Shown here: piece after piece, positions 1-6,632 of the stretch
Layout of the letters: each line of letters starts with the position of its first letter
Numbering within the stretch: position 1 is the stretch's first letter
Source: Actinomycetota bacterium
Lineage (GTDB): Bacteria > Actinomycetota > Thermoleophilia > Gaiellales > Gaiellaceae
Length of the DNA stretch: 8,603 bases
NCBI GenBank assembly: GCA_013696185.1
Contig: JACCZA010000353.1
Coordinates: 1 to 8,603, forward strand
Direction: 5' to 3'
Translations under genes and position numbers: made by a program
Notes under the pieces: generated by a model
Told to the model about the DNA's origin: nothing
Seen by the model: the letters and a program-made list of their open reading frames with translations, nothing else
Database searches by the model: none

Positions 1-1
1 G

Positions 2-745
2 GCGATCGGCAAGCCGCCCCAAGGCGGCGTCCTCGACGTCGGGATGCAGGAAGAGGCGATGCGCGTGTTCAACGCGCTGCCCGCCTTCGCCGCCGACGCG
101 CAGGCGCGCGTCCACGCCTTCTGCCACGCGGTGCCCGGGGGCTGGCACGCGATGGGGGTGATGCTCTCGGCCGCGGGCTCGCTGCGCTGGCTTCGCGACG
201 CGGTCGGGCGCCCGTCGTACGAGGAGCTCCTCGTCGAGGCGGAGCGCTGGCCCCCGGGCACGGAGGGGCTGCTCTTCGCGCCGTACCTGGCGGGCGAGCG
301 CACGCCGCACGCGGATCCGGACGCGCGCGGCGCCTTCGCCGGGCTGACGCTCCGCCACGACCGCGGCGCGCTCGCCCGAGCCGTGCTCGAGGGAGTGGCC
401 TACGGCCTCGCCGACTCGCTCGAGCTGCTCCGGCCGCTCGGAGTTCGGCCGGAGGTCGGACGCGTCTCGGGCGGCGGCGCGCGTGGAGAGCTGTGGCTGC
501 GGATCGTCGCCTCGGCGCTCCGGGTGCCGCTGGAACGCACGGCAGCCGACGAGGGCTCGGCCTTCGGCGCCGCGCTGCTCGCCGGCGTCGCGGCGGGACT
601 CTTCGCCGACGTCTCGGAGGCGGTCGAGCGCTGTGTCCGCCCGCGCGGGCGGATCGAGCCCGACCCCGTCTGGAGCGCGGTCTACGAGCGCGAGCACGAG
701 CGCTTCGGCTCGCTCTATCCCGCGCTCGCAGCGGTGAGCGCTTGA
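2..745 (+). CDS. xylB: Xylulokinase, C-terminal part (5' end outside window)
   Basis: FGGY-family carbohydrate kinase, most like xylulokinase, which phosphorylates D-xylulose to D-xylulose 5-phosphate in the cytoplasm for entry into the pentose phosphate pathway. Only 247 residues are present; the family is usually about 480-500, so the N-terminal actin-like domain is missing at the window edge. Visible family signatures are HAFCHAVPGGWHAMGVMLSAAGSLRW (shown here as HAFCHAVPGG, then MGVMLSAAGSLRW), LFAPYLAGERTPHADPDARG, LARAVLEGVAYGLADSLELL and the nucleotide-site VSGGGARGELW. The reading frame is open to base 2. The first ~20 residues do not look like a xylulokinase: the phosphate-binding GTSG motif expected a few residues before the VF at 68-73 is absent, and EEAM stands in its place. 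A junction artefact or a diverged or damaged segment is possible there. The downstream XylFGH-like genes support a pentose role. Other FGGY sugars cannot be excluded. Confidence 0.88.
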   Translation, partial: AIGKPPQGGVLDVGMQEEAMRVFNALPAFAADAQARVHAFCHAVPGGWHAMGVMLSAAGSLRWLRDAVGRPSYEELLVEAERWPPGTEGLLFAPYLAGERTPHADPDARGAFAGLTLRHDRGALARAVLEGVAYGLADSLELLRPLGVRPEVGRVSGGGARGELWLRIVASALRVPLERTAADEGSAFGAALLAGVAAGLFADVSEAVERCVRPRGRIEPDPVWSAVYEREHERFGSLYPALAAVSA

Positions 746-770
746 ACGCCGACGGGCGGCGGAGTAGCCT
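742..770 (+). promoter_or_regulatory. Candidate promoter for the sugar-transport operon
   Basis: TTGAAC at 742-747 and TAGCCT at 765-770 are separated by 17 bases, the optimal spacing for a housekeeping sigma factor. The -10 box keeps the key T-A---T positions common in high-GC actinobacteria. The -35 overlaps the TGA stop of the kinase gene, so transcription would begin near 777 and give a short leader before the GTG at 822. This would let the binding protein be expressed independently of the kinase. It is a sequence match only. Confidence 0.5.
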
Positions 771-811
771 CACGCGGCCCGGCTGCGCAAGCAAGGCGCC
801 GGTCGACCACA

Positions 812-817
812 AGGAGG
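812..817 (+). promoter_or_regulatory. Strong ribosome binding site of the binding-protein gene
   Basis: A perfect AGGAGG lies four bases before the GTG at 822 and fixes that codon as the start. It is the strongest Shine-Dalgarno sequence in the transport operon, consistent with high expression of the binding protein. A perfect 8-base palindrome, GGTCGACC, sits just upstream at 801-808. Confidence 0.8.
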
Positions 818-821
818 AAAG

Positions 822-1946
822 GTGAGAGGAACTGGATTCCATCGGGCGGCGCGCAGGCACGGCGCTCGCTCGCTGCTCGTCCTGTCCGCGCTCTCGGCGC
901 TCGGCCTGCTCGCAGCCGGAGCCTCGGCGAGCGTGGACGCGACAGCGCCCGCGAGCCCGCGGGGCGGTGGCAGCGCCGAGATCGCGGTGCTCCTTCCCGA
1001 CAGCAAGTCGTCAGTCCGCTGGGAGACGCAGGACCGCAGATTCCTCGCCGCGGCCTTCAAGTCCGCCGGGGTCTCGTACAGCATCGTCAACGCCGAGAGC
1101 AGCGCCCAGACGCAGCGCACGCAGGCCGAGCAGGCGATCACGAACGGCGCAAAGGTGATCCTGCTCGTCAACCTCGACAGCGGCTCCGGCGCGGCCATCC
1201 AGGCTCTCGCGAAGGCGCGCGGCGTGAAGACGATCGACTACGACCGGCTGACGCTCAAGGGGAGCGCCTCCTATTACGTCTCGTTCAACAACGTGAAGGT
1301 CGGCGAGCTCCAGGGCCGCGGGCTGGTCAGCTGCCTCAGGGCGAGCGGCATGTACGGCCGCAAGCCGCTGATCGCCGAGCTGAACGGCGCGCCCACCGAT
1401 AACAACGCGACGCTGTTCGAGCGGGGCTCGGATCAGATCCTCGACCCGCTGTACAAGAGCGGTACCTTCCGCAAGGGCCCGGATCAGCCCGTCCCACAGT
1501 GGGACAACCAGAAGGCCCTGCAGATCTTCGAGCAGATGCTCCAGCGCACCGGCAACAAGATCCAGGGCGTGCTGGCGGCGAACGACGGCCTCGGGAACGC
1601 GGCCATCTCGGCGCTCAAGGCCCGCAAGCTCAAGGGCGTGCCGGTGACCGGACAGGACGCGACGGCGCAGGGCGTCCAGAACATCATTGCGGGCGACCAG
1701 TGCATGACCGTCTACAAGGCGATCAAGGCCCAGGCCGCCGCGGCTGCGAAGCTCGCGATCGCGCTCCTTCGCAACAAGCCGGCCCCCGGCGTCAACGGCA
1801 AGACCTTCGACGGCCGCCGCCAGGTGCCGTCGGTCCTGCTGACGCCGGTGACGATCACGAAGCGCAACTGGCAGGTGCTCGTGAAGGACGGTTTCCTCAA
1901 GCGGGGCGACGTCTGCGTCGGTGCCTACAAGCGGTACTGCAGCTAG
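822..1946 (+). CDS. xylF: Secreted sugar ABC transporter substrate-binding protein, XylF-like
   Basis: Periplasmic-binding-protein-fold (type I, RbsB/XylF group) component that captures a sugar outside the membrane, probably D-xylose, and delivers it to the permease encoded downstream. Residues 1-37 are a signal peptide: basic RRHGAR, then a hydrophobic core, then a likely signal peptidase I site after ASA. The mature protein starts around IAVLLPDSKSSVRWETQD (54-71). Other family signatures are VNLDSGSG, IDYDRL, YYVSFNNVKVGELQG (151-165), AELNGAPTDNNA (185-196), LAANDGLGNAAISAL (251-265) and VTGQDA (275-280). At 374 residues it is close to family length. There is no lipobox cysteine, which is unusual for a monoderm sugar-binding protein, where lipid anchoring is normal. 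Four cysteines (171, 294, 365, 373) remain in the mature protein and could form disulfides. The GTG start is set by AGGAGG at 812-817. XylF assignment is good; the exact sugar is inferred. Confidence 0.9.
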   Translation: MRGTGFHRAARRHGARSLLVLSALSALGLLAAGASASVDATAPASPRGGGSAEIAVLLPDSKSSVRWETQDRRFLAAAFKSAGVSYSIVNAESSAQTQRTQAEQAITNGAKVILLVNLDSGSGAAIQALAKARGVKTIDYDRLTLKGSASYYVSFNNVKVGELQGRGLVSCLRASGMYGRKPLIAELNGAPTDNNATLFERGSDQILDPLYKSGTFRKGPDQPVPQWDNQKALQIFEQMLQRTGNKIQGVLAANDGLGNAAISALKARKLKGVPVTGQDATAQGVQNIIAGDQCMTVYKAIKAQAAAAAKLAIALLRNKPAPGVNGKTFDGRRQVPSVLLTPVTITKRNWQVLVKDGFLKRGDVCVGAYKRYCS

Positions 1947-1950
1947 GACA

Positions 1951-1960
1951 CGGACGTCCG
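1951..1960. repeat. Perfect 10-base palindrome after the binding-protein gene
   Basis: CGGACGTCCG equals its own reverse complement and lies four bases after the xylF stop, immediately before a larger hairpin. It may be part of the same RNA structure or simply chance in GC-rich DNA. No regulator binding is implied by the sequence alone. Confidence 0.4.
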
Positions 1961-1963
1961 GGA

Positions 1964-1996
1964 GGGTGGGCGCCCGCGTAGCAGCGGGGCCCACCC
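1964..1996 (+). promoter_or_regulatory. Strong intercistronic RNA hairpin between binding protein and ATPase genes
   Basis: GGGTGGGC (1964-1971) pairs perfectly with GCCCACCC (1989-1996). Inside it CCCGC (1973-1977) pairs with GCGGG (1984-1988), leaving one bulged G and a six-base loop (GTAGCA). No T-run follows, so it is not a classical intrinsic terminator. In binding-protein-dependent transport operons such hairpins often stabilise the 3' end of the upstream message or partly terminate transcription, giving more binding protein than membrane components. That role fits here and is inferred. Confidence 0.65.
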
Positions 1997-2018
1997 CTCG
2001 ACCGGCGGACTCCAAATC

Positions 2019-2788
<770 letters not shown>

Positions 2789-2792
<4 letters not shown>

Positions 2793-4030
2793 GCGACGCC
2801 GCGCCGACCGCGAGCGACTCGATCCCCGCCGCGCGGACGGACGCGCCGCAGAGCGTCGGCGCGGCGATCCGCGACTTCTGGAACGGCCTCCGCGCGGGCG
2901 ACCTCGGCAGCCTGCCGATCATCTTCGGCCTGCTCGTGATCGTCGTCATCTTCTCGTCGAAGAACGAGAACTTCCTCACCGCGGGCAACTTCGTCAACCT
3001 GATGGTGCAGATGGCGGGCGTGACGACGATCGCGATCGGCGTCGTGTTCGTCCTCCTGCTCGGCGAGATCGACCTCTCGGTGGGCTTCGTCAGCGGCGTC
3101 GCCGGCGTGACGGTCGCGAAGCTCGTGCTGCCCGACGCGAATCAGACCTCGGCGTTCGTCGCGATCGCTGCGGCCCTCGTCGTCGGCGCGGCGATCGGGC
3201 TCCTGCAGGGCACGATCGTCGCGAAGATCGGCGTGCCGTCGTTCGTCGTCACGCTCGCGGGACTGCTGGCGTGGCAGGGCGTCGTCCTGCTCGCGATCGG
3301 CGAGGGCGGGACAATCGTGATCCAGGACCAGCGGATCCTCGACATCGCCAACCGCTTCCTCTCCGACCGCGCCGGCTGGCTGCTCGCCGCGCTCGCGATC
3401 GCGCTCTACGCGGGGACGAAGCTGCTCGGGATCCTCGGCAGGCGCAGAGCCGGGCTGCCGAGCGGCTCGCTCGCCGTCGTCGGCGCCAAGCTCGTCGCGT
3501 TCGCCGCCGCCATCCTCGCCGTCGTCGCCGTCTCGAACCGCGACCGCGGCTTCCCGCTCGTCGGGGTGATCGTGGCGGCGCTCCTCGTCTTCTGGACGTA
3601 CGTCGCGAAGCGCACGGCGTTCGGGCGGCACGTCTACGCAGTCGGCGGCAACGCCGAGGCCGCGCGGCGCTCCGGCATCAACGTCGACCGGGTGCGCATC
3701 GCCGTCTTCATGCTCTGCAGCGCCATGGCGGCGTTCGGGGGCATCATCCTCGCCTCGCGCCTCTTCTCCGTCGACACGAACGCCGGCGGGGGCACGCTCC
3801 TGCTGGACGCGATCGCCGCTGCCGTGATCGGCGGCACGAGCCTGTTCGGTGGTCGGGGCGAGGTGAAGAGCGCACTCCTCGGCGCGCTCGTGATCGTGAG
3901 CGTGGCGAACGGGATGGGCCTCCTCGGGCTGAGCGCCGGCCTGCAGTTCCTCGTCACGGGCCTGATCCTGCTCGCTGCCGTGACCGTCGACTCGCTCTCG
4001 CGCAAGCGCCTCGCCGCGGTCGGCCGGTGA
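2789..4030 (+). CDS. xylH: Sugar ABC transporter permease, XylH-like
   Basis: Integral membrane channel subunit (CUT2/BPD_transp_2 family) of the importer formed with the binding protein and ATPase encoded just upstream. It has 413 residues. After a polar N-terminal tail of about 40 residues there are roughly ten to twelve hydrophobic segments, for example 42-57, 78-92, 122-140, 150-170, 195-215, 236-250, 255-272, 303-323, 360-377 and 384-400. Family signatures include LLLGEIDLSVGF (89-100), the cytoplasmic ATPase-contacting loop GRHVYAVGGNAEAARRSGI (279-297) and AAAVIGGTSLFGGRGEV (343-359). The ATG at 2789 was chosen because it overlaps the ATPase stop by four bases and begins the polar leader; a longer reading frame extending upstream to 2354 only runs through the ATPase gene. 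It overlaps the next gene by GTGA. Length and the central non-conserved stretch (215-255) match XylH better than the shorter RbsC. Confidence 0.9.
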
Positions 4031-4740
4031 CGAGCCTCGAGGGCAGGGTCGCCCTCGTCACGGGGGCGAGCAGGGGCATCGGCGCCGCGGTCGCGCGCTC
4101 GCTGGCCGAGCACGGCGTGCGCCTCGGGCTCGCCTCTCGCAGCGGCGACGACCTCGGGCTCCCCGAGGCGGTCGCGCGCCCGTGCGACGTCCGCGAGCCG
4201 GCCCAGCTCGAGGCGCTCGTGGCGGCGACCGTGGAGCGCTTCGGCGGTCTCGACATCCTCGTCGCGAACGCGGGCGTCGGCGCCTACGGCTCGTTCCTCG
4301 ACCTTCCCCTCGAGCAGCTCGACGAGATGATCGACGTCAACCTGAAGGGGACGCTCTACGCCGTCCGCGCGGCCCTGCCGCACCTCCTCGCCAGCGACGG
4401 CGCCGACATCGTCACGCTCGCCTCCGAGGCCGGCCGGCGCGGCCTGCCGCGGGAGGCGGTCTACTGTGCCTCGAAATTCGGCCAAGTCGGCTTCACGCGC
4501 GCGCTCGACCACGAGCTGCGCGAGCAGGGCGTGCGCTGCACGAGCGTCTGCCCGGGCGGTGTCGCGACCGACTTCGCCCTCGGCGAGGGGCGCGGTCGCA
4601 CGCCGGAGATGCCGGAGCTGGCGCACATGATGGCCGCCGAGGACGTGGCCGAGGTGGTGCTCTTCGTCCTGACGCGCCCGCGCAACCACCGGCTGCTCGA
4701 GACGGCGCTCAGGCCGATGAGCGAGCCCTCGTGGGGGTAG
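4027..4740 (+). CDS. Short-chain dehydrogenase/reductase (SDR)
   Basis: Classical SDR oxidoreductase of 237 residues with a complete active site. The nucleotide-binding TGASRGIG is at 12-19, NAG at 81-83, catalytic Ser133 (TLASEAG), and Tyr146 and Lys150 in YCASK. The Ser-to-Tyr spacing of 13 is canonical. PGGVATDF follows as the usual post-catalytic loop. The GTG start at 4027 overlaps the permease stop by four bases (GTGA), so it belongs to the transport operon and probably acts on the imported sugar or a product of it. SDRs include sugar and polyol dehydrogenases, among them the Caulobacter-type D-xylose 1-dehydrogenase, so oxidation of xylose or a related sugar is plausible. The C-terminus (RPMSEPSWG) ends without an extension. 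Cofactor preference cannot be settled, although Arg16 after TGAS is often seen in NADP(H) users. Substrate unknown. Confidence 0.87.
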   Translation: MTSLEGRVALVTGASRGIGAAVARSLAEHGVRLGLASRSGDDLGLPEAVARPCDVREPAQLEALVAATVERFGGLDILVANAGVGAYGSFLDLPLEQLDEMIDVNLKGTLYAVRAALPHLLASDGADIVTLASEAGRRGLPREAVYCASKFGQVGFTRALDHELREQGVRCTSVCPGGVATDFALGEGRGRTPEMPELAHMMAAEDVAEVVLFVLTRPRNHRLLETALRPMSEPSWG

Positions 4741-5717
4741 AGGGACGCAGGGTCCGCTTCGGCCTCCTCTCGACGGCGCGGATCAACGGAGCGGTGCTCG
4801 CGGGAGCCCTGCCCTCGGAGGAGGTGGACGTCGTCGCCGTGGCCAGCCGCAGCCGCGACCGCGCCGAGCGCTATGCCTCGGAGCACGGGCTCGAGCGCGT
4901 GCACGGCTCGTACGACGCACTGCTCGAGGATCCGGACGTGGACGCCGTCTACGTCTCCCTGCCGAACGGCCTTCATGTCGAGTGGTCGGTGCGGGCGCTC
5001 GAGGCGGGCAAGCACGTGCTCTGCGAGAAGCCCCTGACGCGACACCCGGAGGCGGCCGAGCGGGCGTTCGCCGCAGCGGAGGCCGCGGACCGGTTCCTGG
5101 TCGAGGCCTTCATGTGGCGTCACAGCCCGCAGACGCAGCGGCTGCAGGCGCTCGTCGCCGAGGGCGCTATCGGCGAGCTGCGCCTCGTTCGTGCGGCGTT
5201 CAGCTTCTCCCTCACCGACCTCGGCGACGTGCGCATGCGGCCGGAGCTCGACGGCGGCGCGCTGATGGACGTGGGCTGCTACTGCGTCAGCGGCATCCGC
5301 CTGCTCGCGGGCGAGCCGCAGCGGGTGCTCGGCGAGCTCGTGCGCGCCTCGACGGGCGTGGACGTGCGTTTCGCCGCGGTCCTCGGCCTTCCGAATGGCG
5401 TGCTGGGGCACTTCGACTGCGCCCTCGACCTGCCGGGTCGAAGCGCGCTCGAGGCGGTCGGCTCGGAGGGCTCGCTCACGCTCGACGACCCCTGGCACGC
5501 ACGGCGCCCCGGCATCGACCTGCGCCGCGGCGACGGCGAGCCGGAGCGGATCGAGGTCGGGGCCGCCGACAGCTACCGCCTCGAGCTCGAGAGCCTCGCG
5601 CGGGCGATCCGCGGCGAGGCCGACCCGCTGCTCGGGCGAGACGACGCGCTCGGACAGGCGCGCACCCTGGCCGCTCTCTACCGCTCGGCCGAGGAAGGCC
5701 GCGCGGTCGAGCTCTGA
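4731..5717 (+). CDS. Gfo/Idh/MocA oxidoreductase, dihydrodiol/D-xylose dehydrogenase-like
   Basis: NAD(P)-dependent oxidoreductase of 328 residues: an N-terminal Rossmann domain (about 8-125) and a C-terminal alpha/beta substrate domain. The N-terminus reads RFGLLSTARI rather than the strict GxGxxG loop. That form, together with LCEKPLT (catalytic Lys100), EAFMWRHSPQ (125-134) and GGALMDVGCYCV with Tyr184 where many relatives have His, is typical of the dimeric dihydrodiol dehydrogenase/NADP-xylose dehydrogenase subgroup. That subgroup oxidises the anomeric carbon of pentoses or trans-diols. The GTG at 4731 is the only reasonable start before the conserved region; it overlaps the SDR stop by ten bases, so the gene is the last of the plus-strand operon. 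It ends six bases before a convergent gene. An aldose 1-dehydrogenase role beside a xylose importer is attractive but inferred. Confidence 0.87.
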   Translation: MGVEGRRVRFGLLSTARINGAVLAGALPSEEVDVVAVASRSRDRAERYASEHGLERVHGSYDALLEDPDVDAVYVSLPNGLHVEWSVRALEAGKHVLCEKPLTRHPEAAERAFAAAEAADRFLVEAFMWRHSPQTQRLQALVAEGAIGELRLVRAAFSFSLTDLGDVRMRPELDGGALMDVGCYCVSGIRLLAGEPQRVLGELVRASTGVDVRFAAVLGLPNGVLGHFDCALDLPGRSALEAVGSEGSLTLDDPWHARRPGIDLRRGDGEPERIEVGAADSYRLELESLARAIRGEADPLLGRDDALGQARTLAALYRSAEEGRAVEL

Positions 5718-5723
5718 GGGTCG

Positions 5724-6632
5724 CTAGACGAGCAACGGGCGCAGGACGTCCCGCGCGAGCTCGAAGCCGCGCTTGACGAGTTCCTCGTCGCCCTCGAAGC
5801 GCCGATCCTCGTGCTCGACCGACACGACACCGTCGTAGCCGACGGCGTAGAGCGCGCTCAGGAAGCGGTTCCAGCGCACCTCGCCGAGCCCCGGCAGGCG
5901 CGGAACCTGCCAGCCGAGCCCGCCCGAGAAGGATCCGTGCCGGTGCAGGCCCTCGCGTCTGATCTCGAGATCCTTCGCATGGACGTGGAAGATGCGCCCG
6001 GCGAAGTCGTAGACCGCCCGCTCGTAGTCGATCATCAGCCACACGAGGTGCGAGGGGTCGAGGTTGAGCCCGAAGTGCTCGTCGGGGATCGCCTCGAACA
6101 TCTCCTCCCAGATCGCCGGCGCATAGGCGAGGTTGCCGCCGCCGGGCCACTCGTCGTAGCTGAAGAACATGGGACAGTTCTCGATCGCGATCCGCACGCC
6201 GCGCTCGGCGGCGTGATCGACGAGCGGCGGCCAGATCCGGCGGAAGCGCTCGAGGTTCTCGGGCAGCGGGCGGTCCTTGTCGTTGCCGACGAAGGTGCCG
6301 ACGACCTCGACGCCGAGCCGCTCGGCCGCCTCGATCACCCTGCGCAGGTGGGCGTTCACCTCTTCCCGGTGGGCGTCGTCGGCGTGCAGGTTGTTCGGGT
6401 AGTAGGCGAGGGCGGAGATGGTGAGGCCGTGCCCGGCGATCAGCTCGTTGACCGCGTCCGGATCGAACGACTCGACGTCGAGGTGGCTGACGCCGGCGTA
6501 GCGCCTGCGCTCGCCGCCCGCGGCGGGCCAGCAGGCCACCTCGAGCGCCTCGTAGCCGCTCGCCGCCGCCCACTCCGCCACCTGCTCGAGGCTCAGCTCG
6601 GGAAAGGCGGCGGTGAGCAGGCCGAGCTTCAT
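5724..6632 (-). CDS. Sugar phosphate isomerase/epimerase-type TIM barrel (AP endonuclease 2 superfamily)
   Basis: A 302-residue xylose-isomerase-like TIM barrel. Members of this family are isomerases, epimerases, dehydratases or lyases of sugars, keto-sugars and inositols. The barrel strands and probable divalent-metal ligands are in place: Glu151 (IAIENC), Asp192 (NLDPSH), His218 (FHVHAKD) and Glu273 (SVEHED), with His195 and Asp221 nearby. KLGLLTAAFPELSLEQVAEW opens the protein, and SALAYYPNNLHADD (73-86) and GTFVGNDKDRPLPENL (112-127) are further recognisable blocks. The ATG at 6632 overlaps the stop of the upstream dehydrogenase gene (ATGA), so the two are co-translated. Pairing with a Gfo/Idh/MocA enzyme suggests that it processes the keto product, as in inositol catabolism or in oxidation-elimination of glycosides. 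No signal peptide is present, so it is cytoplasmic. The exact reaction is unknown. Confidence 0.87.
   Translation of the reverse strand: MKLGLLTAAFPELSLEQVAEWAAASGYEALEVACWPAAGGERRRYAGVSHLDVESFDPDAVNELIAGHGLTISALAYYPNNLHADDAHREEVNAHLRRVIEAAERLGVEVVGTFVGNDKDRPLPENLERFRRIWPPLVDHAAERGVRIAIENCPMFFSYDEWPGGGNLAYAPAIWEEMFEAIPDEHFGLNLDPSHLVWLMIDYERAVYDFAGRIFHVHAKDLEIRREGLHRHGSFSGGLGWQVPRLPGLGEVRWNRFLSALYAVGYDGVVSVEHEDRRFEGDEELVKRGFELARDVLRPLLV

Noticed and set aside
13..28. GCCGCC-CCAA-GGCGGC hairpin near the left edge
   Set aside because: It is a 6-pair GC stem inside a coding frame at the window edge, with no T-run; such stems arise readily by chance in this composition.
1011..2015. Long minus-strand open frame opposite the binding-protein gene
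   Set aside because: Its product is rich in Arg/Ala/Asp/Leu without any recognisable fold and mirrors the codon pattern of the well-supported xylF. Long antisense frames are expected in DNA this GC-rich.
3271..4026. Upstream extension of the SDR frame
   Set aside because: It is an out-of-frame reading of the permease; the SDR nucleotide-binding motif begins about 11 residues after the GTG at 4027, as in other classical SDRs.
4717..4719. ATG as a start for the second-operon-end Gfo/Idh gene
   Set aside because: It is in the SDR frame, not the Gfo/Idh frame; the GTG at 4731 is the usable start.
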